A program made the position numbers and the translations under genes. Below are positions 1 to 9,625 of a stretch of DNA of 39,624 bases, in pieces (within the stretch, counting starts at the first letter, position 1; every line of letters begins with the position of its first letter). The stretch covers positions 1-39,624 of the forward strand of contig JAJUFM010000011.1 of NCBI GenBank assembly GCA_029265995.1, read 5' to 3'. The notes under the pieces were generated by a model. That model made no database searches. It saw only the letters and a program-made list of their open reading frames with translations, and had not been told where the DNA came from. The DNA is from Rhodospirillaceae bacterium (GTDB lineage Bacteria; Pseudomonadota; Alphaproteobacteria; Kiloniellales; DSM-21159).

Positions 1-1092
1 GAGCTCACCGGTGATTTCGCAAAGCTCATGGAGTGGGCCGACCGCATCCGCCGGCTGAAGGTACGCACTAACGCCGAGACACCTCTGGACTGTCGCACGG
101 CCATCAAGTTCGGTTGCGAAGGCATCGGTCTCAGCCGCACGGAGCATATGTTCTTCGATGCCGATCGCATCGTGGCGGTGAGACAGATGATCGTGGCCGA
201 AGACGAAGCAGGACGTCGGGCAGCTCTCGCCAAGCTTCAGCCGATCCAGAAGCAGGACTTCAAAGAGATCTTTACGATCATGAAGGGGCTTCCGGTCACC
301 ATCCGTCTGTTGGATCCGCCGCTTCACGAGTTCCTGCCCCACGGTGAACAGGAAATTCGTGAGGTCGCCCAGGCAGCTGGGGTGTCGGTCGAGCGAGTCC
401 GCCAACGGATGCTCAAGCTGGAGGAAAGCAATCCCATGCTCGGCCATCGCGGCTGCCGCTTGGGGATCACTTATCCTGAAATCTATGAGATGCAGGCCAG
501 AGCCATCCTCGAGGCGGCAGTTGAAGTCCATAAGGAGAGCGGCGAAACGGTTCAGCCGGAGATCATGATCCCGCTTGTTGCCCTGCGCCGTGAGTTCGAG
601 ATCCTGAAGGAACTCGTCGACAGCGTGGCGAAGGAGACCATGGAAGCGGCGGGTGTGGAAATCGCTTATCTCGTCGGCACCATGATCGAACTGCCCCGAT
701 CTGCACTGAGAGCGGCCGAAATCGCTGAAACGGCAGAGTTCTTCTCCTTCGGGACGAATGACCTCACCCAGACGACCTATGGGGTGTCTCGCGATGATGC
801 GGGGACCTTCCTGCCAATTTATGAAGCACGCGGCATTATTCCCCGCGACCCCTTCGTGACACTTGATCAGGAGGGTGTCGGGGAACTGGTCAAGATCGGG
901 GCCGAACGAGGGCGGTCGGTTCGCCCCGACATCAAGCTGGGCATTTGCGGCGAGCATGGCGGCGACCCGGATTCGGTCCGCTTCTGCCATTGTATCGGTC
1001 TCGACTACGTGAGCTGCTCGCCGTATCGCGTTCCCATCGCGCGACTAGCCGCGGCCCAGGCGGTTCTTTCTGAGGCGGTACGGGACGTTTGA
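1..1092 (+). CDS. ppdK: Pyruvate, phosphate dikinase, C-terminal part (cut by left edge)
   Basis: This is the C-terminal PEP/pyruvate-binding barrel of pyruvate phosphate dikinase, which interconverts pyruvate + ATP + Pi and PEP + AMP + PPi in the cytoplasm. The frame is open from base 1, so about 363 residues are visible and the N-terminal nucleotide-binding and phospho-His domains lie outside. Numbering from base 1, the fragment has the GLSRTEHMF motif near residues 43-51, the SFGTNDLTQ motif, and the catalytic cysteine context [10 protein letters not shown] with Cys at about residue 316. That dikinase signature and the long barrel favour PPDK over PEP synthase or PTS enzyme I. It ends at TGA 1090-1092, and a perfect stem-loop follows 40 nt later. 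The frame is intact. Confidence in the family is high. Confidence 0.95.
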   Translation, partial: ELTGDFAKLMEWADRIRRLKVRTNAETPLDCRTAIKFGCEGIGLSRTEHMFFDADRIVAVRQMIVAEDEAGRRAALAKLQPIQKQDFKEIFTIMKGLPVTIRLLDPPLHEFLPHGEQEIREVAQAAGVSVERVRQRMLKLEESNPMLGHRGCRLGITYPEIYEMQARAILEAAVEVHKESGETVQPEIMIPLVALRREFEILKELVDSVAKETMEAAGVEIAYLVGTMIELPRSALRAAEIAETAEFFSFGTNDLTQTTYGVSRDDAGTFLPIYEARGIIPRDPFVTLDQEGVGELVKIGAERGRSVRPDIKLGICGEHGGDPDSVRFCHCIGLDYVSCSPYRVPIARLAAAQAVLSEAVRDV

Positions 1093-1131
1093 TTCCCCGA
1101 CTGCCGGATCCATCCTGAAGACTCTGAACAG

Positions 1132-1168
1132 GCCCGCAATCGTCTTTAGAAAACAGGCGATTGCGGGC
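1132..1168 (+). terminator. Perfect 11-bp stem-loop downstream of ppdK
   Basis: Bases 1132-1142 are exactly complementary to 1158-1168, leaving a 15-nt loop. It sits 40 nt after the ppdK stop. No T-run follows, so a classical intrinsic terminator is uncertain; an mRNA-stabilising 3' hairpin is equally possible. Confidence 0.45.
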
Positions 1169-1215
1169 GGTGAGCGTGCGTTTGGTCCCCTGCTTTTGCG
1201 TGTGGGGACGGGGGC

Positions 1216-1243
1216 TTGTTCCACTGCGCAAAAAAATTATACT
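1216..1243 (+). promoter_or_regulatory. Sigma-70-type promoter for dksA
   Basis: TTGTTC at 1216-1221 and TATACT at 1238-1243 are separated by 16 bp. An A-rich spacer sits in an otherwise GC-rich region. Transcription would start near 1250, giving a leader of about 28 nt before the dksA ATG. Predicted from sequence match and position only. Confidence 0.5.
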
Positions 1244-1277
1244 CGCGCCGCAACTTGGTGGCTGCGGTTAGGGTAAA

Positions 1278-1694
1278 ATGACGATCACTCTCGATCCCGA
1301 CTACCGACCGACCGAAGACGAAGAGTTCATGAACCCGCGCATGCGGGAACATTTCAGGCAAAAGCTACTGAAATGGAAAGCTGAGCTGCTGCGTGAATCG
1401 GATCAGACTCTTGAACACATGCAAAAGGAAAGCCTAGCAGAACCCGATATTGCGGATCGGGCAACGCTGGAGTCAGACCGTTCGCTTGAGCTGAGAACGC
1501 GCGACCGAGAGCGCAAGCTGATTGCCAAGATCGATGCGGCGCTCAAACGTATAGACGATGGTACCTACGGCTATTGCGAAGAAACGCATGAGCCGATTGC
1601 AATCCGGCGGTTGGAAGCACGCCCAATCGCGACGCTTTCGCTGGAAGCACAGGAACGGCACGAGCGCATGGAGCGCACACAGCGCGACGATTAA
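1278..1694 (+). CDS. dksA: DksA/TraR-family RNA polymerase-binding transcription factor
   Basis: A 138-residue DksA-type protein. DksA binds the secondary channel of RNA polymerase and, with ppGpp, adjusts rRNA and amino-acid promoter output. The N-terminal half is a charged helical hairpin. The coiled-coil tip motif DxxDxA is present as D57, D60 and A62, the residues that act at the polymerase active site in the E. coli protein. The C-terminal finger region (GYCEETHEPI, then RRLEARPIATLSLEAQERHE) keeps only one cysteine, C100, so it probably does not bind zinc in the classical four-Cys way. Alphaproteobacterial DksA proteins often show this reduced finger. The gene has its own likely promoter and is convergent with purB across a strong hairpin. 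The Shine-Dalgarno is weak (TTAGGG). Confidence 0.93.
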   Translation: MTITLDPDYRPTEDEEFMNPRMREHFRQKLLKWKAELLRESDQTLEHMQKESLAEPDIADRATLESDRSLELRTRDRERKLIAKIDAALKRIDDGTYGYCEETHEPIAIRRLEARPIATLSLEAQERHERMERTQRDD

Positions 1695-1716
1695 CTCGAC
1701 GCGGTTTGAGCAGGTC

Positions 1717-1755
1717 GCCTCTCATCGGGTTTACTTTGGGGACCCGATGAGAGGC
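1717..1755. terminator. Perfect 14-bp inverted repeat between convergent dksA and purB
   Basis: Bases 1717-1730 pair exactly with 1742-1755 around an 11-nt loop. It lies in the 81-bp gap between the dksA stop and the purB stop, where a bidirectional terminator is expected. Neither strand has a proper U-run directly after the stem; the plus strand has only a weak T-containing stretch. Confidence 0.6.
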
Positions 1756-1775
1756 CCTGAACTTTGTCTAGCAGT

Positions 1776-3074
1776 TCACGGCGCCGTGGAGCCGAAGACC
1801 CGTTCGAAGATCGTGTTCACATGCTTGGTGTGATAGGCATCATCGAAGCAGGCATCTAGCTGCTCTGGCGTCAGGAGAACGTCAGGGTCAGCTTCGAGCT
1901 CCGCACGAAAGTCCTTGCCCTCTAGCCAGACCGGCATGGCGTTGCGCTGCACGAGGCGGTAAGCCTCCTCACGGCTCACTCCGGCCTGGGTCAGGGCAAG
2001 CAGCACTCGCTGGGAATTCACCAAGCCGCCCAGCTGGTCGAGGTTGCGCCGCATCTGATCTGGGTAAACCAGCAGCTTCTCGACCACCCCTGCGAGACGG
2101 TTGAGCGCGAAGTCCAGAGTGATAGTGGCGTCCGGCGCAATCATCCGCTCGACCGAAGAGTGGGAGATGTCCCGTTCATGCCAAAGCGCCACATTTTCCA
2201 GGGCAGGGGTCACTGCGGAGCGAACCATTCGCGCAAGACCCGTGAGATTTTCCGTCAGTACCGGATTGCGCTTGTGAGGCATCGCGGAAGAGCCCTTCTG
2301 GCCGGGTGAGAAATACTCTTCAGCTTCACGCACCTCGGTTCGCTGCAGATGACGGATCTCAACGGCAAGATTCTCGACCGAGGAGGCGATCACACCGAGG
2401 ATGGCGAAGAAGGTCGCGTGGCGGTCTCGCGGAATGACCTGGGTCGAGACCGGTTCCGGGCTAAGGCCGAGCTTTTTCGCTACATAGTTTTCCACGAAGG
2501 GATCGATATTGGCGAAGGTGCCGACGGCGCCAGAAATAGCGCAGGTGGCGATTTCCTCCCGTGCTGACAGCAGCCGCTCACGGTTGCGCTGAAAGGCAGC
2601 AAAGTGACCGGCGAGCTTCACGCCGAAGGTCGTGGGCTCCGCATGGATCCCGTGGCTGCGGCCAACACAGAGCGTGTCCTTAAATTCGAAGGCGCGTTTC
2701 CTGAGGGCTGCCAAGAGGCGATCGAGATCTGTGAGCAGCAGATCCGCGGCGCGGGTCAACTGCACCGATAGGCAGGTGTCCAAGACGTCCGAGGAGGTCA
2801 TCCCCTGGTGAAGGAAGCGAGCTTCTGGGCCTACGTGCTCCGCAACGTTGGTCAGGAAGGCGATGACATCATGCTTTGTTTCCCGCTCGATCTCGTCGAT
2901 GCGATCAACTTCGAAGGCGCCGCGTTGCCAAATGGCGGCAGCGGCTTCCTTCGGAATGACTCCGAGTTCCGCCATGGCATCGCAGGCGTGCGCTTCGATT
3001 TCGAACCAGATCTGAAAGCGCGTTTGGGGCGACCAGATATCGGCCATCTCCGGCCGGCTATAGCGGGGGATCAT
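1776..3074 (-). CDS. purB: Adenylosuccinate lyase
   Basis: A 432-residue fumarase/aspartase-superfamily enzyme. It cleaves SAICAR to AICAR and adenylosuccinate to AMP, each with release of fumarate, in purine synthesis. Visible hallmarks are MTSSDVLDT (near residue 91), RSHGIHAEPTTFG with the general-acid histidine, and the superfamily signature SSAMPHKRNP at 262-271, which carries the mobile-loop serine. Length matches the short bacterial PurB class (about 430 residues). It starts at ATG 3074, opening MIPRYSRPEM as is typical. It follows tamB on the same strand after a 93-bp gap. That gap contains TTGACC (minus strand, 3136-3131) with a weak -10 17 bp away, so purB may have its own promoter. 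Confidence 0.97.
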   Translation of the reverse strand: MIPRYSRPEMADIWSPQTRFQIWFEIEAHACDAMAELGVIPKEAAAAIWQRGAFEVDRIDEIERETKHDVIAFLTNVAEHVGPEARFLHQGMTSSDVLDTCLSVQLTRAADLLLTDLDRLLAALRKRAFEFKDTLCVGRSHGIHAEPTTFGVKLAGHFAAFQRNRERLLSAREEIATCAISGAVGTFANIDPFVENYVAKKLGLSPEPVSTQVIPRDRHATFFAILGVIASSVENLAVEIRHLQRTEVREAEEYFSPGQKGSSAMPHKRNPVLTENLTGLARMVRSAVTPALENVALWHERDISHSSVERMIAPDATITLDFALNRLAGVVEKLLVYPDQMRRNLDQLGGLVNSQRVLLALTQAGVSREEAYRLVQRNAMPVWLEGKDFRAELEADPDVLLTPEQLDACFDDAYHTKHVNTIFERVFGSTAP

Positions 3075-3167
3075 CGTGAACTTCCTTAACCGTGCAGCGA
3101 AGATAGGGCGGTAACGGACGCAAAGCGGTGGGTCAAGGCAAGGCTCCCTCCGGTTCAGAGGGACAAC

Positions 3168-6100
3168 TCAATAGTCGAGCTGCCAGCGTACCCCCGAGCG
3201 GTTGCGGCCATCGACGCCCATATCACTGTGCGCCTTGATAGTATCTGTTATATCGATCTCGACGGTGACGCCCGTGCTGCCGGGACGGATTCCCTGCTGC
3301 ACGCCAACATAAACCCCTTCGCCGAGATAGGTACCGACAGCGACCGAACCTGGGTCATCCTCGGTTGCGCCTGGCCTGAAACCGAACTCGTCGACACCGA
3401 GGCTCCTGCGCATCAAGCCGGTGAGGCCGCTACCTCCTGTGGCCAGACCCGCTGCCGCATCAGCGAGTTCGATCGCTTCCATCGCGGTGAGATTAGCGGA
3501 ATTCTTGTTGAAGAGGACGCGTGAGAGAATCTCGTCCTGTGGCAATTCAGGTTCTGAGGACAACTCGATCTGCGGATTTGATGCAGCACCCGTCACCAGA
3601 ACCAGAGCCCGAAAATCGGGAGTGGAGTAAACAGCCGTAAGATCGAGTTCCGGATCCAGACTAGGCGCGCCGACCGGCAAACGAATGGAGCTATCCTGCA
3701 GTACGAAGGTCTTGCCGACGACCGTAAAGCTGCCGCGCGCGGGGTTGATCTCCCCGCTGATCTGAGGAGAGCTTATGGTTCCGGCAACCAGGAACTGGCC
3801 CCGCCATTCGGATTCCAACCCTCTCCCGCGAACAAAAACCCGGCGGGGAAGATCGATTTCAACATTGAGCGCGATGGGAGAGGGGCGGGGCGCCTCATCA
3901 GACAGCTCCTCTTCCGGCGTGGCGGGCACGCCATCGCGAACCTCTACTACCTGAATCTCCGCGACGCTTGGAGGAAGGGCGTCGACCAGACGTACTTCAA
4001 TGAAGTCGTTCGTCAGGCGGCCCGATATCAGCGCGTCGGTGAAGAGATTGCCGATAACGTCGATGCCCCCGCTTATGCGCGCCGTCACATCGTCACGCTG
4101 GGCGATGAGCATTTCGTCGAAGCGAATATGGAGGTCCGACAGCAGCCCCTCTTCTCCCAACCAGGTCAGGCTGCCGCTTCCGTTGATGCTGCCATCACGT
4201 CCGTCGCTGGCTTCAAGACGCTCTAGCGTCAAGCGGCGTTCGGCGCCCGTCAGCACCAGCTCCATCGGCTCCAGAACTGTCCCACTGGTATAGTTTTCAT
4301 AACGCGCTTGTCGGATAACGACCTGACCCGCGAGTTGCGGGTCTTCAAGACTTCCCCTTGCGCTCAGGTCGATAAGGCCGTCGCCCGTCAACCGGATGGC
4401 GTCTGTCGGTAAGAGTGCGACGACGGGGGCTAGATCTCCTTCCCAGTGAACGTTGGCGTCAAGCGGCTGGGTCCGCACCAGCTCCATCTGGAAGGGTTCC
4501 AGGGACGCGCGGACGGGGAGGCGGGCGGTTACCGTCAAGGGGGTCTCAGCGAAGCCCTGAAGACTGGCATCGACGCTGAGGCTATTCTCTTGCAGCAGGG
4601 CTTCGCCACGGAAAGTCATGGCAGGTCGCGTGGACAAGTCACTTTCCGGCGCGATAGCGAGATTTTCCGCGAAGAGGTTCAGACGTGCTCGGGGGGCGGC
4701 CATTGTCCCAGAGAGAGACATCTCAGCGGATAGGAGTCCTTCGACATCCTCATTCCCCGCGAGTTCAGCAACCCGAGCCAAAGGAAGGCCGGCCAGGTCC
4801 AGGTTGCCGGTCAGGGAAGCTCCCTGCTGCTCAAGGTCTGCTCGAAGTTGCCCACCCAGAATTGCGAGTCGGAGGCCGCTGACGCTGAGGTCTGGCGCAA
4901 CCACAATTTCTGCAGGCTGAAGCAGCCGAACCTCTTCTTGTGCCCAGTCGAGCTCGAGTGAGGTCAAGGAGATCGCCGTGCTTTCTTCTCCTAGCCCTAG
5001 CGAAGCACTTGTCTGCAGGCGCAAAGGTTCGTCTTGAGCACTTCCCTGAGCATTCAGTTCGAAGCCAAGCGCGGTCAGATCGCCGGAGGCCGTAAGGCTG
5101 GTTTGGTCGAGGGTCAAGGCGTCAGCTACAATCGATGAAGCGGTCATTTCCGCTTCCAACGCTGGCGCACCCATCAGATCGCGAGCCCGAGCCTGGAGTT
5201 CGACCTGGCGGCTTTGCACGATGGGGGCGCCTGCTGGGCCGAAGCGGAACTGCTGAAGACTTGCAGTTGCCTGAAGCCCCTGTTGTTCATCTTCCGGTGC
5301 GAGGTCGGCCTGAAAACGCAGGCTTCCTCCTGCCTCGGACCCGATTAGTGCAGCGATGGCATCCAGGCGCGGGATCTCGCCTTCAACGTGACCGTTGCCG
5401 GGTCTTCCATCCAATGGCCATTCAAGGCGCCCATTGATGTTGGCTGCCTCCCCGAGGTTGAAGCTGAAAGGCTCAAGAAACAGCACCTCCTTGGCCAGCG
5501 CGAACACCGCTTGGGAACTAAGCGGGCCGTAGCGTCCATTCGTGCCTTCCAAGCTGAAACTGCCCAGTGGGCCGGTCTCTGCCAGATCGATATCGAGTTC
5601 ACCGGATAGGGTTCTTGCCGGGTCGCCTGGCAGCGACAGGTTATCTCCTGCGAGGGTGGCCTGAACATGCGGGCCCGCGACCGGGCCTACCGCTGTTCCT
5701 TCCAGTCGAAGACTTCCGCCGAGCGGCTGCTCGAGGACTTCGCCAAGCGGTTCCAGCGCAGATATCTGCAGCTGATAGGCGGCATCAATCGTCGAATAGT
5801 CTGCTGCGATCAGCGCTTCCGCAGTCAGAGAGGTGGTAGCCGTATCTAGATGGAGCTCTTCCAGATGTAGCTGGTCATCCTGCGTACGCCTGAGGTTGGC
5901 AACCAGCCCCGGGCGCTCTCCAAGCATGGCGTCGGCAGCGGGAATCCCTAAATGGAGGCGGTCAGCCAAAGCAGTGACATTTCCCTCGACAGCGCCATCC
6001 TCATGCAAGCGAACATCCACATCGAAAGTGATGTTGCCGCGGAGATCCTGACCGGCCAAGGCGGAAAGACTGCTGAGGTTCTCGTGCTGGGCTTTCAGCA

Positions 6101-7637
6101 CAAAATCGCCGACAGGGAGCACTGCCTCGCCTTGTGGCAACTGCATTTCTCCTGAAAGCTGCACCAGAAGTTCGGCCAGTGAAGCTTCCAGGTGTTCGAG
6201 CGTGAGGTGCTGATGCTTGAGTTGGTAGATGCCTGCTGCCGTTAATCGAGGATCGCCGGGCAGAGCTTGACCTACTTTTTCGTCATCCAGCCGGAGATGT
6301 TCGCCGCTGAGTTCCAGATCTACTGCTACTGCTGCATCAGCTTCGTTCAGGGGCTGCGGTGTCGTGGCGTCGACCTGAAGCCGCATCACGTCGAGATGCA
6401 CCTGTGGTGCCTCGACATCATGAAGTTCTGCCTGCAACCTTACTGTTGGGGCGCTGAGACGGCCGCTCAGGTTCAGGGCAACTTCGGCTGCCTCGAAAGC
6501 CGCAGGAGAGGTCAACCCGGTAAAAGCGCTGCCGCTGTCTATCGTCAGGTTGAGGCCGGCTTCCACAGTTTCACCATCAGCTTCAAGCGAGCCATTGCCT
6601 TGCAGCTCAGCCGCCGCAAGCGACAAGCGAAGATCATCCAGGCGAGTGGCGCCGTCTTCCTGCTGTGCGATGTGGGCATTGAACCTCAGACCGTCGCTTA
6701 GTAGCGGTTGAACTTCTGCAGGCGCCAAGGCCTGAAGCTGTGCCTCACCTCGTACATTAAGATCCAGTGGCTGTAGGCTATCGAGATGAAGATCGGCCGC
6801 CAGATGGGCTGCTTCTCCTGCATCGACGACCAACCGGGCTTCCCAATCTTCCGGCGGTCCGTTTCCATCGAGCGATAGTTCGACAGGAGGACGATTGGGG
6901 AGGTCGAGCAACTCGGCGACCAAGCCGCCAGCAGGTTCCGAACCAGTCACGCGTGCCGTCAGCTGTTCGCCACCTGCTGCGAGAGCCAGATCGACATCCA
7001 GGTTTCCCGGGCGATCATCGATCCGTCTTACCGCCAGCCGGGTCTCGAGAGCTCCGTCTCGTTCCAACCGAGCTCGCCCGTCGACGCTGAGGCGCGCAGG
7101 CATGCCAGCCACCTCTTCCGACAGCGAGACCTCCTCAACTCTAAGCGTTTCGAGGTTGATGCTGATCGGCAGTTCGGGAAGGGAAAGCTGGAATGGCTCT
7201 GAGGTCCCCGGCTGCGGCGGCTCTTCCGTGCTATCTTCCGGCAGGCGATGCAGAGCGACGTGGTCTGCCTCCACCACGCGGATGTCGAGGCGCCGATTCA
7301 AAAGGTCGAGCGGGTGCCATGCTAGCAACGCGCGATCCACAGTTACGAGCGGCCCCTGCGGATCGCTGAGTTCTAAGCCTTCCAACTCGATACGCTGTGG
7401 CAAAGGGCCGTCGAGCCGATCGATCTTCAACTGGAGCCCACCTGGCTCGCTCACGCTGCCTTCGATCACGTCGACCAACAGCGCACGGCCGGGCGCGGTT
7501 TGTAGACCGAGATATAGGACTAGGATCAGCAGCAGCGGCAGGCCGATGATCAGGAGCGCCGCGTACAACAACAGCCTGGCCGTAAAGCTGCGGCGTCCTT
7601 TCTCCTGTCCTCGTTGGGGTGGCTGTTCGCTGCTCAC
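3168..7637 (-). CDS. tamB: Translocation and assembly module protein TamB
   Basis: A 1489-residue TamB/DUF490 protein. The N-terminus has one membrane helix (about residues 17-45, rich in Leu/Ile) that anchors it in the inner membrane. The rest is a very long periplasmic stretch of alternating short beta segments of the AsmA/VPS13-like kind. The C-terminus is the conserved DUF490 domain ending in ...VRWQLDY, which in E. coli contacts TamA. TamB bridges the envelope and works in outer-membrane protein assembly and/or lipid transport. It starts at GTG 7637, 5 nt after the tamA stop, so the two are almost certainly co-transcribed. Length is above the E. coli protein (about 1260 residues) but normal for alphaproteobacteria. 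No frameshift is seen. Confidence 0.93.
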   Translation of the reverse strand: MSSEQPPQRGQEKGRRSFTARLLLYAALLIIGLPLLLILVLYLGLQTAPGRALLVDVIEGSVSEPGGLQLKIDRLDGPLPQRIELEGLELSDPQGPLVTVDRALLAWHPLDLLNRRLDIRVVEADHVALHRLPEDSTEEPPQPGTSEPFQLSLPELPISINLETLRVEEVSLSEEVAGMPARLSVDGRARLERDGALETRLAVRRIDDRPGNLDVDLALAAGGEQLTARVTGSEPAGGLVAELLDLPNRPPVELSLDGNGPPEDWEARLVVDAGEAAHLAADLHLDSLQPLDLNVRGEAQLQALAPAEVQPLLSDGLRFNAHIAQQEDGATRLDDLRLSLAAAELQGNGSLEADGETVEAGLNLTIDSGSAFTGLTSPAAFEAAEVALNLSGRLSAPTVRLQAELHDVEAPQVHLDVMRLQVDATTPQPLNEADAAVAVDLELSGEHLRLDDEKVGQALPGDPRLTAAGIYQLKHQHLTLEHLEASLAELLVQLSGEMQLPQGEAVLPVGDFVLKAQHENLSSLSALAGQDLRGNITFDVDVRLHEDGAVEGNVTALADRLHLGIPAADAMLGERPGLVANLRRTQDDQLHLEELHLDTATTSLTAEALIAADYSTIDAAYQLQISALEPLGEVLEQPLGGSLRLEGTAVGPVAGPHVQATLAGDNLSLPGDPARTLSGELDIDLAETGPLGSFSLEGTNGRYGPLSSQAVFALAKEVLFLEPFSFNLGEAANINGRLEWPLDGRPGNGHVEGEIPRLDAIAALIGSEAGGSLRFQADLAPEDEQQGLQATASLQQFRFGPAGAPIVQSRQVELQARARDLMGAPALEAEMTASSIVADALTLDQTSLTASGDLTALGFELNAQGSAQDEPLRLQTSASLGLGEESTAISLTSLELDWAQEEVRLLQPAEIVVAPDLSVSGLRLAILGGQLRADLEQQGASLTGNLDLAGLPLARVAELAGNEDVEGLLSAEMSLSGTMAAPRARLNLFAENLAIAPESDLSTRPAMTFRGEALLQENSLSVDASLQGFAETPLTVTARLPVRASLEPFQMELVRTQPLDANVHWEGDLAPVVALLPTDAIRLTGDGLIDLSARGSLEDPQLAGQVVIRQARYENYTSGTVLEPMELVLTGAERRLTLERLEASDGRDGSINGSGSLTWLGEEGLLSDLHIRFDEMLIAQRDDVTARISGGIDVIGNLFTDALISGRLTNDFIEVRLVDALPPSVAEIQVVEVRDGVPATPEEELSDEAPRPSPIALNVEIDLPRRVFVRGRGLESEWRGQFLVAGTISSPQISGEINPARGSFTVVGKTFVLQDSSIRLPVGAPSLDPELDLTAVYSTPDFRALVLVTGAASNPQIELSSEPELPQDEILSRVLFNKNSANLTAMEAIELADAAAGLATGGSGLTGLMRRSLGVDEFGFRPGATEDDPGSVAVGTYLGEGVYVGVQQGIRPGSTGVTVEIDITDTIKAHSDMGVDGRNRSGVRWQLDY

Positions 7638-7642
7638 GGATT

Positions 7643-9427
7643 TCAGAAGGCTTGCCCGATGGAGATGTAGAACTGGTAAATTCTGTCGATACCCTTCCTT
7701 CGATTAAGTGGCGTCGCCACATCCACCCGTAAAGGACCAAAGGCGGTGTAGTAGCGCAGTCCCAATCCGGCGGCATACTGCAGGTTCTCGCCTTGTGGCC
7801 ATGGCGTTTCGTACACCTGCCCAGCGTCGAGAAAGGGAACGATGCCGATGGTGTCAGTCACCTTGATCCGCGCTTCCAGACCCAATTCGACAACCGATCT
7901 TCCGCCGATCGGGTCATCGTCATCGTCCAGGGGCCCGACGGACCGGAAAGCGTAGCCGCGAACGGACCCGCCGCCACCGGCATAGAAGCGCAAGTTGGCC
8001 GGTATGTCGCCTCGCGAACTGCCGGCCAGCGATCCGAAGCGCCCTCGCGCAGCCAGGACCACCCGGTCACTTTCCAGAGGCGAGTAGTAGAGAGAGCCAG
8101 TAGCGTCGCCTCTTATGAACTTCGCAGATTCGCCGACGACGCTCACGTAGGGAGTCAAGGTAGCGTCAAGCCGCGCGCCACTGGTGGGGTTCAGCAGATC
8201 GTCGCTGCCGTCATAGGTCACCCCGCCAGTGAAACCCAGAAGACCAAAATAGGATGTATCCTCGTCCTCGGTCACCCGGGTGATCAACAGGCTTGGGCCA
8301 GCACGAACAGTCCATCTCTCATTCAGTTTACGCTCCAGACCGAGAAAGTGGCTGCTGGTGTACTCCTCGAAAGCATCGCTGTCTTCGTGGCGCAACTCGT
8401 TTTCGAAAAGGAGCGATTGGTCGAGACGCAGGTAGTTTGGTTTGCGGAAATCCGCTGTCACACTCTGCTGTTCTTGCGTGCCCTGCGCTCGCAGACTGAG
8501 CTGTTCGGCCGCGCCAAACAGATTTCTGTGCTCCCAGAAAACTTCGAGCCCCGGTCCATCGTCAGTCGCAAAGGAAACACCGGCGCCGATGGTGCGATGC
8601 GGTCGTTCTGCAACCTGCACCTCCACAGGCAGTTCGCCATCCTCGCTGGAGTCCGGCATATTGGTCACGACGGACTCGAACAGCCCCGTCTTGGACAGCT
8701 TCTGACGTGCCTCTTCCGTCAGGCGCTGGTCATAGAGGGAGCCTTCATGCCAGTCGATGATGCGGCGCAGATAATCCTCGCGCACGGTCTCGAGGCCCAC
8801 GATCGACAGGGGACCAAAGCGGGTGGCTTCCCCTGGAACGACGCGTACCTCCGCACGGATCTCTGCCTCGTCCATGTCCGCGAGGTAGCGGGTGCTAGCG
8901 ACCCTTCCAAAGGGATAGCCGGATTCCTGCAGCCACTGCGCAATTCGTTCTTCCGCGGCGCGGAGCTCTGCGGCCCGGGCTCTTTCTCCTAACGTGAGGC
9001 CAACGGCCGTGGCGTCCCGCGGCGCCGAGGCAGGGACCTCGTCAGTATAGACGATCTCGTAATCAGCCAGATGAAAGGCCGGTCCGCGCTCTACCGTAAT
9101 GTGGATCTGGACAGGATGCTCTTCGTCATCAACTTCATATTCGATGTTGTGATTGTAGTAGCCTTCAGATCGGAGAATCCTCGCGATGCGATCGAGGTCG
9201 TCGGCAAGCCGGCGGCGAAGGGCTGCCTCGCTACCTGGCAGGCGATCTTGCTGGGTCAGCAAGGCTGAACTTTCGTCAATGAGGCTGCGGAGGCGATTGC
9301 TGAGGTCGCCGCTTATCTCGGCGGTATAGGGCACGCCTTCAGGAGCCGGTTCTTCTCCATTTTGCGCAGCTACCCCCAGAGGTGACAGAATCATCAGCGC
9401 GAGCGCCAGAATGCGAAGCCGCTTCAT
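7643..9427 (-). CDS. tamA: Translocation and assembly module protein TamA (Omp85 family)
   Basis: An outer-membrane Omp85-family protein of about 594 residues. ATG 9427 gives a classic signal peptide (MKRLRILALALMILSPLGVAAQ). A GTG at 9457 would add ten polar residues; neither start has a strong Shine-Dalgarno. Next come POTRA-like domains (roughly residues 30-260; one includes ERGPAFHLADYEIV), then a 16-strand-type beta barrel. The barrel has the Omp85 lid-loop signature GGSVRGY at about residues 482-492 and ends in a terminal phenylalanine (YISIGQAF), the usual outer-membrane targeting signal. It pairs with the inner-membrane TamB encoded 5 nt downstream. It is distinct from BamA, which has five POTRA domains and is longer. 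Confidence 0.92.
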   Translation of the reverse strand: MKRLRILALALMILSPLGVAAQNGEEPAPEGVPYTAEISGDLSNRLRSLIDESSALLTQQDRLPGSEAALRRRLADDLDRIARILRSEGYYNHNIEYEVDDEEHPVQIHITVERGPAFHLADYEIVYTDEVPASAPRDATAVGLTLGERARAAELRAAEERIAQWLQESGYPFGRVASTRYLADMDEAEIRAEVRVVPGEATRFGPLSIVGLETVREDYLRRIIDWHEGSLYDQRLTEEARQKLSKTGLFESVVTNMPDSSEDGELPVEVQVAERPHRTIGAGVSFATDDGPGLEVFWEHRNLFGAAEQLSLRAQGTQEQQSVTADFRKPNYLRLDQSLLFENELRHEDSDAFEEYTSSHFLGLERKLNERWTVRAGPSLLITRVTEDEDTSYFGLLGFTGGVTYDGSDDLLNPTSGARLDATLTPYVSVVGESAKFIRGDATGSLYYSPLESDRVVLAARGRFGSLAGSSRGDIPANLRFYAGGGGSVRGYAFRSVGPLDDDDDPIGGRSVVELGLEARIKVTDTIGIVPFLDAGQVYETPWPQGENLQYAAGLGLRYYTAFGPLRVDVATPLNRRKGIDRIYQFYISIGQAF

Positions 9428-9625
9428 GCTCGGCGGTATGGTCGAGGTGGCATTCACTGCGCGCCGCCGCTCTTGTTGTTGCCCTGCCTTGAGTTGTCTC
9501 GACGGGAAGTGACGGCGAATGGCCTACTTACCCGGCGGACCCCCTTCCTCCTGTCTAGCGTGTAGAGGCTCTAGGGGCCAGAGACTCCGGAGCTTTGGCC
9601 CAAATATGTACCGAAATGCACCTCT

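Noticed and set aside
3108..3136. TTGACC-based promoter for purB on the minus strand
   Set aside because: The -35 is good but the -10 is a poor match; mentioned only in the purB entry.
6267..6701. 144-codon plus-strand frame opposite tamB, Cys-rich
   Set aside because: Antisense to a continuous TamB frame; no domain pattern or good start.
7793..8992. 399-codon plus-strand open frame opposite tamA
   Set aside because: No recognisable motif and fully antisense to an intact TamA barrel.
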